The position numbers were made by a program, and so were the translations under genes. A DNA stretch of 64,000 nucleotides from Megamerina dolium. Its lineage: Eukaryota > Arthropoda > Insecta > Diptera > Megamerinidae. How positions within the stretch are numbered: position 1 is the first letter of the stretch; every line of letters begins with the position of its first letter. Shown here in pieces: positions 51,483 through 62,570 of this stretch. The DNA is taken from the NCBI GenBank assembly GCA_963854835.1, contig OY978525.1:67522407-67586406 (forward strand), given 5' to 3'. The notes beneath the pieces were generated by a model. That model was given only the letters and a program-made list of their open reading frames with translations, did no database searches and was not told the DNA's origin.

Positions 51483-52290
51483 TGGTAAATAGCATAAATA
51501 TGGGGATTATGGATCAGCTATATAACCGAAGATGTGAGAATGTGTGTGTGAAAGAGATAGCTGCAGATCGATGAAGCTATTTTAACAGTGTGTAAGAGGG
51601 ACGTAGCATGATGGGGGTTTGTCCGTGTGTGTGAAGGAGATAGCATGAGAGGTGTGAAGCTATCTTCGCAGTGTGTCCGAGCGGCTGGATGTGGGTGTGG
51701 ATAAGGTGAGGTATGAAGCTATCTTGAGTACGTGTGTGAGAGAGTGAGAGGATGTGGGCGAGGATTAAGTTTGGTCCATCGGGGGACGTGGGTGTGTGTG
51801 GAGGGGGATTGTGGGACGTGGGTGTGGCGTAAACGTGATGTTATCCATTAGCATCACACAGGCGAGCATAATCGTAGCACTGTATGAAAGTTTCATTGTA
51901 GTGTATTAGAATGCTGTGGCTTAGCTTATCAGCTATGTGGTTGGTATAGTGAGTATATGTGCGCGTGTGCGTGTGTGGATGGTCATAGTTATAAGGGTAA
52001 AACATATGCTGAGCTATTTATTGAAGTGAGTTTGTTATTGAGGTAGGTAATGTCATAGGTTTGTGACGTATGTTTTTTGCTCTTGTTCTTTTATTTTGGG
52101 ATGTGGTTTAAGCGAGGATCGAGAGTGAACGAGTTGATTTTTCAAGAGAGCATAATCGTAAGAAGCTGGTACATGTTAAACTGGATTAGAATGCTATTGC
52201 GTAGGCTTAGCTTATGAGCTATGTGGTTCGTATAGCAAGTGGATAAAAGCGTGTCTGTATGTTTATATGGTCATAGCTATAGTTAAGGGT
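51483..52290. repeat. GT-rich imperfect tandem repeats
   Basis: 51,530-51,850 repeats a 70-80 bp unit built on gatagc..gatgaagctat..cagtgtgt. 51,860-52,290 holds two ~280-bp units sharing gcataatcgta, ttagcttatgagctatgtgg and atggtcatag. A third partial unit (atagccatagctaagggtga) is at 52,411. No coding sequence. Confidence 0.75.
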
Positions 52291-52438
52291 GACATACATA
52301 TATGATATATGTCGGACTATTTAGATATTTATAGTGCATATACGTGTGTATGTATGACTGTATGTATGTGTGAATGTATGTATGAATGTATATATGAATG
52401 TATATATATTATAGCCATAGCTAAGGGTGATATACATA

Positions 52439-53346
52439 AAGGGTTTTCCATTAGGGACATAGCAATTTTATCTATTAATAAAACACAGAAATTTTTGAGA
52501 TATTGAGTTCAAATTTATTGTGGATATATTGCAAGCATTGCATTTTATGAATGAAATTCGATTTCAGTCATATGGCCACCACGAGCCCGTTTACAGCGGT
52601 CGATTCTTTGGACCCAATTTTCCACCACTCTAGCACACATTTCGACCGGAACGTTGGCAATTTCGCGTTGGATGTTGTCTTTGAGCTCGTCTAAAGTTGC
52701 TGGCTTGTTGGCATAGACCAGTGACTTATAAAGCCCCATAAAAAGAAATCCAATGGCCATTCGACCGGACCATTTCTCGAGAAACCACGTTCACCGAATT
52801 TGCCTTGCAATAAATCGATTGTGACGTGTGCTGTGTGGCCAGTGGCACCGTCTTTTTGAAACCACATATCGCTGATGTCAAGTTCATCCAATTCTGTCCA
52901 CAAATAATCTTCCAACATAGCACCATAGCGCTCTCCATTGACGGTAACATGACGGTCGTTTTCATCCACGAAAAAATATGGCCCAATCACACCACCGGCA
53001 TGAAAACCGCACCAAACAGTAACTTTTTGCGGGTGCAACGGTGTTTCAAGAAGCACTTGTGGGTTTGTTGATGACCAATAATGCATATTTTGCTTATTGA
53101 CAAAGCCATTGAGCCAGAAATGAGCTTCATCGCTGAAGATGATTTTTCGCTCTTAAAGTTGCGACCACCGACTCAGAATTTCGGTAGTAATTTTTAATAA
53201 TTTCCAAACGTTACTGTTTCGTGAACTTTACCATGATGAAAATGTTGACTTTAACTAACGTTTTGACATTGACAGTTGATTAAAAAAGTTTAAGGGTGCG
53301 TTCATATAAAGATACGAAATTGTTATGTCCCTAATGGAAAACCCTT
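52439..53346 (-). mobile_element. Mariner-like element, fourth family, with strong TIRs
   Basis: TIRs begin AAGGGTTTTCCATTAGGGAC at both ends, about 35 bp with few mismatches, flanked by TA (52,437-52,438 and 53,347-53,348). The minus-strand transposase keeps TVWCGFHAGGVIGPYFF, WFQKDGATGHTA (second Asp) and GPVEWPLDFFLWG, and its C-terminus (ENWVQRIDRCKRARGGHM). An 8-codon deletion between WP and LDFF removes the stretch expected to carry the third Asp position, and a second deletion removes most of the N-terminal domain. Non-autonomous but possibly mobilisable. Confidence 0.88.
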
Positions 53347-54384
53347 TAGCAAAACCTCGTTACCACCCAAGAATTTAAATGGCTACAATCTTCAGCAACA
53401 AAACAAAAATTGGATCGAATAATAAGTTTTCTATTGGGAATAAATCATGGTACGTCTTTTGTTAAAGGCGTAGGTTTTCTATTGTTTGTGTGTAATCCAC
53501 AGCATCAAAATATTATTTTATTAGTAAGTGGTTTTGTTATTGCCTATTTAAGTACTTACGTATAAATGGCATATACAAAAAACTTGCGAAAATTGTTTAT
53601 CAAATAACACAATGAGTGGAACTAGAAGAAGCACAGCAGTAAGAACAAATGTTTTATTCAAGAGCAAGGTATCTTTGTACTTATTATAACTAAACCCAGT
53701 TTTATTTACATATGGGATGAACAGCCTTTTGTATATAATGAAAAATTTTATATGAAAAATTTTATATTTTACATAAATTGTGAGGAAATCAAAAATTGGC
53801 GGGAAGTGAATGTGCCCATATAATTGGGAAATAAATACACACGGATACATTTTGCGGATACACGGATACAAACATAACTAGCAATGTTTCACCAGCACGT
53901 ACCTTTATGTCATGACCTTTGTCTTACCAACGTTGGAGCCGTATCCGGCTCGAAGGACCATATTATCCGCACTGTCTTTAAAAATAGGTAAAACGAGAAT
54001 GCCAATAATGGAAAAAAAAGATCAAGGGAGAAATGTAAAAAAGAGAGAGAGAGAGAGAAAGAAAGCGGCAAATTGCGAAAAATAACACATCAAATTTACA
54101 ATGGGTTGCCAACCAATAAAAAAAGTTAATTAATGGAGTGTGCGCGACGTTTATGTTCTGGATTTTATATAATTGAATAAAATTTGGATTTTGCACTAAA
54201 GAAAAAGAATAAAAAAGAGGATGTGAAACGAAGACCAATAGAATACAGAAAGAATAGAAACAGGGGGAAAGATTTAATAAAAATTGTATATTATAAAAGA
54301 TTTACCGCACGACCGCCACACTCATATTAATGAAATCGGCGACATACCTTTCAGTCTGAGATTTGCTTTTAATAGATTTTGTAA
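53347..54384. other. AT-rich sequence with short (GA)n tract
   Basis: No gene recognised. Purine-rich stretch at 54,000-54,070 includes (GA)n. Similar A/G-rich DNA occurs at 59,815-60,170. Confidence 0.6.
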
Positions 54385-55260
54385 TTGTGGTACCAGCCGC
54401 AGTGGTATAACCGCGAGAAAGTTAAGATTTCCGTGACTAAACTCACTCCTCCACACCTCATAGTGAAACGGACAGCAACCAGAGCGGCACTAAGGCTGCC
54501 CAATCTATCTAACCTTAATGAAGGCAATCTCACAGGATATACAAAGATCCTGGACACCGTTTGGGGCTCTCCATGTCTTGTGGTCTTCGACAAGATGGAT
54601 AGAAAGCTAGTCTTCTCCAAGCCGGCTTGGAGGAGTAGCGATATGGTCCCAAAAGGGTACTCACAGTTGTGATACACTGATGGGTCTAAGATGGTAAATA
54701 GCTGTGCGGGGGCTGGAATTGTTGGACAAAGATTTTGGAAGGCAATCGCAATGGGGAAAACAGCTTCCAGGCGGAGGACCATGCCTTAGAGGTATGGTTT
54801 GGGAATCATTTTAAACTTCTCAATGCCCTGATATAAAAGAACCCTGTCACCCTCATGTGGGTGCCGGGACACGGGGGAAACGAAATGGCCGACTCCCTTG
54901 CAAAAGAGAGCGCAAGCACTCCTTTCATTGAACCAGAGCCCTTCTGCGGGAATGCAAACACTTTCATAACAACTTGATATGTAAAGCGAGAAACAGGATC
55001 CACTCGACTACTGGAGAGCGCAAATAGGCACGCAGCAGTCTAAGGGACTTATTGATCCCGCACATGTTAAGGTAGATGCTGTTCTTAACCTCAGCAGAAC
55101 TTGGTTACCTAGGCAATGGAATCTTGACTCCAAACCAAATAGGTAAAATGGAGCCCACAGCAATTATGAGATTTATAAATAGTCTAGAATTGTTTTAGTT
55201 GGGCGATAGGCGCACAAAAGACCTTTTAGGTCGCAGTGCATGGAATAGCCTGAATAAGTA
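54385..55260 (+). pseudogene. LINE remnant with RNase H domain (I/R1/LOA type)
   Basis: Reads TRAALRLPNLSNLNEGNLTG, then after a stop YTDGSKM...GAGIVGQ (RNase H first Asp), then by frameshift LMWVPGHGGNEMADSLAKES (last catalytic block), then LSRTWLPRQWN. These are the C-terminal domains of a non-LTR element that carries RNase H. RT and 3' UTR not identified. Confidence 0.8.
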
Positions 55261-55640
55261 ATAAGATTTCGATTATTTCGTGCTGGAACACATTATGTTA
55301 GTGAAGCAGGTTCTAATCACGTAATTTTATCTATATTAATCACGCGCCTTTCATAGAATCTCTATGTCCGAGTATACGAATTCAAATATATATACAAATA
55401 CAAAAAATATCGTAAAATCCTTTCGATTCGTAATATTAATATTTCAAACGTTTGTACAACCTTGCCTTGTCCACTGTAATAATCATCGTTATTGATATTT
55501 ACCAGCCCCTACCTCAGTCTACATTATATTAAAATAAATTACAACGATCAAAATGATTAAAATACAGGACAATATAAGTAAAAACCAAAAGATAAATAAA
55601 TAAATGGAAAAAGAGAAGATAAGGAAATTAGAGGAAATTA

Positions 55641-55966
55641 AAACAAAAAATAAATAAATATGTGGCACTTAAAGCCCCGAAGGGCTTATTGGCCGAGCTT
55701 CTCTTCCATTATTATTGTGTGTCTTAAATTTGGACAGTATTAGAAGGGACCTACTTATTTTAGCCGGTTCCAAACGGTAGAATCCTTGTGACATCACTTT
55801 TTCTGAGCTTTGCCACAGAGTTCTTCTAGAAGCTTTTTCATGGCAAGTTGCTACTGTCGGAAGAATCGCCAATTGCTTGCCGACAGGTGGGTACCGTTCG
55901 AAAGAAAAATCTTTTAGATATTAAATTTGTCAAAAGGCCAACACACTAATCGCTGAGCTACCCAGG
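55641..55966 (-). mobile_element. tRNA-derived SINE, full length, 13-bp TSD
   Basis: Flanked by TTAGAGGAAATTA at 55,628-55,640 and 55,967-55,979. On the minus strand it starts CCTGGGTAGCTCAGCGATTA, a tRNA-like A-box head, continues through TTCGAACGG near the B-box position, and ends taagtgccacatat. The related sequence at 60,216-60,240 has the uninterrupted target, which confirms the borders. Transcription would be by RNA polymerase III. Confidence 0.9.
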
Positions 55967-55979
55967 TTAGAGGAAATTA

Positions 55980-56371
55980 GTTGAAAGAAAAAACTTGATA
56001 CAAAAAGAAAAAGAAATTACCAAAAATGACTTACCCGAATGTGATCACAAAATAAAGAAAATCAAAAGAGAAAAGGAATAAATATAAGAAAAGATAAAGG
56101 GCTATGTCGGGTCGACAAGGGAATTTTGCGGTGGGCCGCCTGCTGGTAATGCTTGCCTTGATTTGTCGTTGTCGCTGTTGTTACTGCCGCGGTAGATGTC
56201 GCTGTTATTTGCCGACCTCACCGCAATTACACACACTTCTTATTTTACACTCTAATTTCGTTCAAGTTTCAATTAGTTCAGCTTTTTGTTTTCGACTTTT
56301 TTCGTTCACAATCTTAGATTTAGTTAAATTAACAATTTTTATATTAGTTTTTTAAATTCGGTTTTATTTAA
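55980..56371. other. A-rich sequence, no gene recognised
   Basis: 55,972-56,060 is a diverged copy of 60,225-60,320. An open frame at 56,104-56,355 is Cys/Arg-rich without family motifs. Confidence 0.55.
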
Positions 56372-56384
56372 GTTATTAACACTA

Positions 56385-59300
56385 CTTACTTACTTATGTA
56401 GTCATAACAACCGAATATCGATTTAGGCCGAAAATAACATGTTTCGCCAGCTATCTCTGTTCTTCGCCAGTTAGAAATTCCAAGCGCCGTCAGGTTCTCC
56501 AGTACTTGGTCTTTCCACCGGAGGTTAGGTCTTCCTCACCTGTGTCGTCCTCCAGCGGGTTCCGAATATAACACCTTCTGCGCTTTACTATGTCAATATC
56601 GGCATACAGCTCGTACAGCTCATGGTTGTACCTTATTCGGTACTCGCCACCAACGCAAATAGGTTCAAAAATCTTGCGTAGGACTTTTCTCTCGAAAACT
56701 CCAAGCATTCGCTTATCCGAGGTGGAAATTGTCCAGGCTTCAGCGCCACATATTAGGACAGGCATGATGAGAGACTTGTAGAGTGTAGTTTTCGTTCTTC
56801 GAGAGAGGACTCGACTTCTTACTTCTTGCTTACTCAGCCCAAAGTAACACCTGTTAGCAAGAGTTATCCTACGCATGATCTCCAAGCTGACGTCATTACT
56901 GCTGTTAATGCTGGTTCCAAGATAGACAAAGTCCCTTACTACTTCAGAAGCGTAGTTGTCAACAGTGACGTGCTGTCCAAGACGCCGGAACTCTTTGTTT
57001 GCTTACACTAGATACTTCGTCTTGCCCTCGTTCACCGTAAGACCCACGACTCTCTTTCCAACTCTGAGAATGGTGCACTGACTGCTCGTGTGTTCATGCC
57101 AATTATGTCAATGACGTCGGCATACGCTAGCAGCATGACACTTTTGTTGAAGATAGTGCCATTATCTCGTAGATCAGCAGCTCGTATTATTTTCTCCATA
57201 ATAATATTGAAGAAGTCGCACGATAACGAATCACCTTGTCTGAAATCCCGTTCGGTAATACACGGTGCGGAGAGGTCCTTCCCAATTTTCACTGCACAAC
57301 GGGAGTTATGCAGTGTCATTCTACAAAGTCGAATGAGCTTTGCAGGAATACCGAACTCAGACATTGTTGCGTAGAGGTAATCACTTACCGGACTGTCGAA
57401 AGCAGCTTTATAATTAACAAATAGGTGGTGTGTGTCGATTTGTTTTTCTTGGGTCTTCTCCAGGATTTGGCGCAGTGTGAAAATCTGGTCGATGGTGGAT
57501 TTACCAGGTCTAAAGCCACACTGATACGGTCCAATCAGGTTGCTGAGCATAGGCTTCAACCTTTCACATAGTACGCTCGATAGAACCTTGTATGCGATGC
57601 TCAGGAGACTTATTCCACGGTAGTTCGCGCAAATTGTGGGGTCTCCTTTTTTACGTACAGGACAGAGAACACTGAGCCTCCAATCATCAGGCATGCTTTC
57701 ATCCGACCATATTCTGCTTATGAGCTGGTGCATGCGGGTGAGCAGCTCATAGCCTCCGGTCTTAAACAACTCGGCAGGCCATCAGCACCTGCAGCTTTGT
57801 TGTTCTTCAGCCTTAAAATGATCGTTTCAACCGCGTCATAGTCGGGTGGTGGAACATCAACACCATCATCTGTAATTGGGGTTGTCGGGCAATCTCCTCC
57901 ACTGGCGGAATTGTTCGTAGCAGCGCCATCCAGTAACGTGGAGAAGTGATCCCTGCATTGGCTCAGTACACTCTGGACATCTGTAACCAGATTCCCATTT
58001 CCATCACGACAAGAAGAGGCTCCGGGATTTAAACCTCCACTCAGGCGCTTGATCTTTTCGAAGAATTTTCAAGTCTCAATCTTGTCGGTACACATCTCTA
58101 TCTCCTCACACTCGCGTCTTTCTTGTTCTCTTTTCTTGCTCCTGAAAAGACGTCTCTCTGCACTCCTTTTCTCTCTGTACCGCTCCTTAACAGCTCGCGT
58201 TGCGCCTGCACGCAGGGTTCTTCTGTAGGCGGCGTCTTTCTCTGCGGTACCTCAGAGGCAGGTAATAACCGATTACCTCCTCGGCAGCAGTAGTCATGGA
58301 GTGGGATATATGTGTCCACCGTGCGCATGTATCATCAAGTGGGGGAGTGTTCTGCATAAGCAGATTGGATAGTCGAGTGGAAAATGCATCTGCTGTCTCT
58401 GGTGATCGCAGCTTACTGACGTCGAGCTTTCTCTATGTGGGACTTCTCTTGTTATTTGCAACACATAAACGTGTGCGCACCTTAGCTGCAACAAGGTAGG
58501 GATCCGAGTCGATGTTGGCACCATGGATCTATTTCACGTCCATCACACTGGAAGCATGCCTTCCGTCAATCATCACATGATCAATTTGGTTTCTTGTTCG
58601 TTGATCTGGAGACAGCCATGTCGCTTTGTGGATGTCGAGATGCTGGAATCTGGTACCACCAATTACCATGTTTCGTGCTGCGGCGAAGTCGATCAGCCTC
58701 ATTCCGGAGGTGTTCTGGTGGAGGCTGAATTTTCCGACAGTTGGACGAAAGGTACCATCCTTGTCCACCCTGGCATCAAAGTCGCCAAGCACGATTTTGA
58801 TATCGTGGCGGGGGCAGCGGTCATAAGCTTCTTCGAGGCGCTGCAAGAAGCTCTCCTTGGTCACATTGTCCTTCTCAACCTTCGGAGCGTGGGCACATAT
58901 AAGGCTGATGTTGAAGAATTTTGCCTTGATGCGGATTGTGGCCATCCGTTCGTTCACAGGCGTGAACTGTGAGACAAGATGTCGTAGTCTCTTGCTGACC
59001 AAAAATCCACATCCTAATTCGTGCCTTTCAGCATGGCAACTGTAGTAGATGTCAGAGGACGCTCTTTTGAAACGATGTAGTAGATGTCCCGTTCATCGCA
59101 TTTTCTGGAGAACGGTGATTTCAGCTCTGTACTTTTCGAGGACATGAACCAGCTGGATATAGGCACCCTCCCTCTAAAGGGACCGGACATTCCAGGTGCA
59201 TATCCGTAAATCGTTGTCCTTTTTTCGTTTGCGGGGGTTATCAACAAAAGCGGTCGTCCTTATCCGAGGCATATCTGTTTTTTTCATTGGAGGGGTTTTT

Positions 59301-59641
59301 TATGTGGCGGGTCCCAAACCCAACGCACAACCTCTAACCGAGGAGATTTTCGCGACTCACTCCAGCCGCCTCCCAGTGCGTGCCAGGAAGACGTTGCCCG
59401 GTGGTCGCCACATGGAGGGCCCCCATTAATAATAATGAAAGCGCCATCACATAGTAAGCAGAGCAAGCTATATGACTACCCCTCATTAACAAATAAAGGT
59501 ATCATCACATAGCGCTCAGATCAAACTACATGACAGCCAGTGAGTTGACTTGCGATGAGTTCAACAAGGATTGCGCTAGCCCCACCCGGTTGAGGCAGTT
59601 AGACACGTTACCTTGCGAAAACATCACCAGACCACAACAGT
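56385..59641 (-). mobile_element. RTE-type LINE (copy E), full-length ends, 13-bp TSD, ORF broken
   Basis: TSD GTTATTAACACTA at 56,372-56,384 and 59,642-59,654 defines a 3,257-bp element with (TAAG)n 3' tail at the left and the complete 5' region at the right. The ORF is interrupted: deletion near 56,580 removes LGHVERM-type sequence, frameshifts near 57,035, 57,770, 58,080, 58,250 and 58,710, and lesions near 59,080. RT remains open for 245 codons (57,032-57,769), including the CGFRPGKSTIDQIF block; YADD is changed to YADV (LLAYADVIDII). Confidence 0.93.
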
Positions 59642-59654
59642 GTTATTAACACTA

Positions 59655-60530
59655 TTTGCTTTTAATTTGGTTTTGGTTCAAAGAATAACAAATCAATACT
59701 AGTAATAATAATTTGCATTAACGCGTTCTGCCTAGTTTACTTCTACAGCGATCAAAAATAATTAATTAAAAAAAAAATACTCACCCAAAGAGATATTACA
59801 TGTTCGAAGAAAATAAAAGAAAAAAAAACCAAAAGCAATGTGAGAGAGAGAAACTATATAAATAAAAGAAGTGCAATAAAACAGAAAGAGAGAGGGAAAG
59901 CGTAAGAAAGAAATATACAGATGAGTGACTAGCGGAATGAAATAAGATTACGTTAGGGTGGCTAACCCATGCAATCTTTATTCGACAGTGCGCGATATGC
60001 GTCTTCTGGCGTTGACAGACTAAAACAAAAAGAAAGATAAGAATAAGAAAAAAGAGAAAACTGTATAAACTCTGTGTGAAAGAAACCAAAAGACGAAGAG
60101 TGTCTAAAGAAATAAGATGAAGGTGTCGAATAGCGTGGTACAACTGTCTAAAAAAAGAAGTTAAAAAACCAAGAAATGAGAACCGAATGTATTATAACAA
60201 CCTAAATATATGTAAGATAAGGGAATTAGAGGAAATTAGTTGAAAGAAAAAATCTGATTCAATAAGGAAAAAGGAAATAACCCCAATTGATTTACCCGAC
60301 TTTGATTACAAAAACTAACACGCCAGAAGACAAAAATGTAATGTACAATCCGGAACACGAGTATATCGATAAACAACATAGATAGGTAACATATACAACG
60401 AAATTAAATAAACGTGAGGTAGTCGGAAACCACTTGGAAGCAGAAGGAGGTGAAGCGGGGAAGTGAGACGACGAGAGTGTATTTTTTTTAACTTCTAATT
60501 AAATTACTTCATATCTAATTTGTAATTGAT
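59655..60530. other. Purine-rich noncoding sequence with paralogy to 55.6-56.1 kb
   Basis: A/G-rich with (GA)n-like tracts at 59,840 and 59,890. 60,216-60,320 matches 55,615-55,640 joined to 55,980-56,060, that is, the SINE-free form. No gene recognised. Confidence 0.65.
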
Positions 60531-60541
60531 AGTAATAAATT

Positions 60542-60814
60542 CAAAATCCAGCGGCTGCGCTGGCTAGGTCATGTCGAGCGAATGGAAGAACACGCTCCGG
60601 CTAAGAAGGTGTTATATTCGGAAACCGCTGGAGGACGACGCAGAAGAGGAAGACCAAACCTCCGGTGGAAAGACCAAGTACTGGAGAACCTGACGGCGCT
60701 TGAAATTTCTAACTGGCGCCAGCTAGCGAAGAACAGAGATGGCTGGCGAAGCATGTTATTTTCGGCCTAAATCGATATTCGGTTGTTATGGCCACATAAG
60801 TAAGTAAGTAAGTA
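60542..60814 (+). mobile_element. RTE-type LINE (copy F), 5'-truncated 3' end, 11-bp TSD
   Basis: Plus-strand copy of the last ~75 codons (LRWLGHVERMEEHAPAKKVL ... NRDGWRSMLFSA) and the 3' tail (TAAG)n. Flanked by AGTAATAAATT at 60,531-60,541 and 60,815-60,825. The ORF tail has no stop before its normal end. Only RTE copy here on the plus strand. Confidence 0.93.
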
Positions 60815-60825
60815 AGTAATAAATT

Positions 60826-61219
60826 TAATTCCACAGCAACAGCAACGTTGGAGGCCTCTATCGAGTATGTGTATAAGGACCGTGAGTAACTAGCCTATAA
60901 TCTCATATTGTATTGTAAATTAAGCATGGGATTATTATTAATTATTCTAAATTAAACATGGAATTATAATGAGATAAATTTTGTTAAAAATGGATATGGC
61001 TGCGTAAGCTTTTACTTGTACACACACGATGATAAGACGATAGGGAACAACTTAGGTAGTAGACTCAGAGTTATCCTTCAGAAGATAGGGAGGGTAAGAT
61101 CGAGGCATAACACCACAGCCTCCGTTTTTGTTTTGGCTCATCTTTGATTTCAGCTGCTACCTGTCATATCTCTTCGTATATAATCTTTGCTTCAAATTGT
61201 ACGACGAAAAAGACAAGGA
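60826..61219. other. No recognised feature
   Basis: AT-rich sequence with two short related runs (ggattattattaattattct and gaattataatgaga). No coding or repeat family recognised. Confidence 0.5.
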
Positions 61220-62156
61220 CTAGGAGCCAGACCCCCCCAATTTCCCTGAGCATGTTCGGAATAATAAGTAGAGTACGCTCCTGAAAAGAAGATTTGCCAC
61301 CGTAGCCGAACGTTCATTACAACGTTTCCTGAAGTTTTCAAATACATCAGTTAATAGGAGAACATCACATTTTAAATAAATTTCCATATAATCTTTCAAG
61401 GAAGAGCAGCCAAACATTACCCACACTTTTTTAGCGAGATTGTATTCCTCTTCAGAACACGAAGAATCTGTTGTAGTGTTAAAGAATTTTTTTCTTGGAG
61501 GAAAAACCTTCGTGTAAAACCTTCTCCTTTTATATATAGTTGTAAGGATACACACGCTTACATCGAATTAAAACGAATTCTTCATTGTTAGGGTATACTC
61601 ATCTAACAATGTACGGATCTAAAGAATCAAGATTTTTAGCTAAGTTTTCCAAACTTGAAGCCATCAATCTGAACGAATCTAAATATCTTATCTCCATTGA
61701 CCCATTTTGTATCTACATTTAAATAATAGAGAATTTATTTATAGGAATTACTTAACGTAACTATTTTTATGTTGAAGCTCCCTGATAAATAAATTGAATA
61801 TCATATCCGAGAGGTTATGGAAAAAATTTTCTGAATTTCATATTTCAAATTGCATTGTTTTTGTGCTAGACCACGATATTTTCAGGTTAAATGGCAATGA
61901 TCCATTAGACGCTCTTCATTCGCAATAAATTTTTTTTCACAAATATGGCATATAGGAGAGAAATATTGAAAAGCTCGCTCCGCATGAGAATGTTAACATT
62001 AATGTAGTCATCAAACATTTTTGTGAGATCATAAATTAACATATCAATCAAAGTTTTGTGGGAATCCATACCCACATAAGTACTCATTTTACGCAATTTC
62101 GAATTATAATTGTATTTATACGATCTGTTATAAAAAGCCAAAACCTTAAGTAAGGA

Positions 62157-62570
62157 TTATGGTCCGGTGGCATCATTGGACCGTACATTTTTAAGGATGA
62201 CGAAGGCAGGAACGTTACTGTTAATGGCGAGCGCTATTGTGTGATGATTACAAACTTTTTTTTGCCCAAAATGGAAGAGCTGGACTTGACTGACATGTGG
62301 TTTCAACAAGCGTGCTGTGTGCCACATGCCACACAGCACGCGAAGCAATGAACCAATTGAGAGGCGAGTGAGTGAGTGAACAGTTTATTTCACGTTTGGG
62401 GCCGGTCAGTTGGCCGCCTAGATCGTGCGATTTAACGTCTTTAGACTATTTTTTGAGAGGCTATGTTAAGGCAACGGTTGACGCACTAGAAGCCAATATT
62501 GAAGAATTTGTTCCTGAGATACCGGCTCAAATAAAGAGTTCATACATTTCTCTAAATTTTATGTGTCTTT
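62157..62570 (+). pseudogene. Mariner transposase fragment, fifth copy
   Basis: Reads GPYIFKDDEGRNVTVNGERY-like blocks (about 62,181), MEELDLTDMWFQQ near 62,270, then a disrupted region where the second Asp should be, then FISRLGPVSWPPRSCDLTSL and DYFLRGYVKA (62,382-62,470), with the third Asp region intact. It retains the WPPRSCD stretch that other copies in this window have lost. Both ends are truncated; no TIRs. Confidence 0.82.
62310..62341. repeat. Perfect 12-bp hairpin inside mariner fragment
   Basis: GCGTGCTGTGTG (62,310-62,321) is the exact reverse complement of 62,330-62,341 across an 8-nt loop. The left arm replaces the sequence expected to encode the second catalytic Asp. Confidence 0.9.

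Noticed and set aside
55920..55966. tRNA-like sequence considered as a tRNA gene
   Set aside because: Only A-box and weak B-box resemblance, no full cloverleaf, and it is the head of a TSD-flanked SINE.
59796..60143. 115-codon minus-strand hydrophobic frame
   Set aside because: Opposite strand of a purine-rich tract; apparent membrane segments come from poly-pyrimidine DNA.
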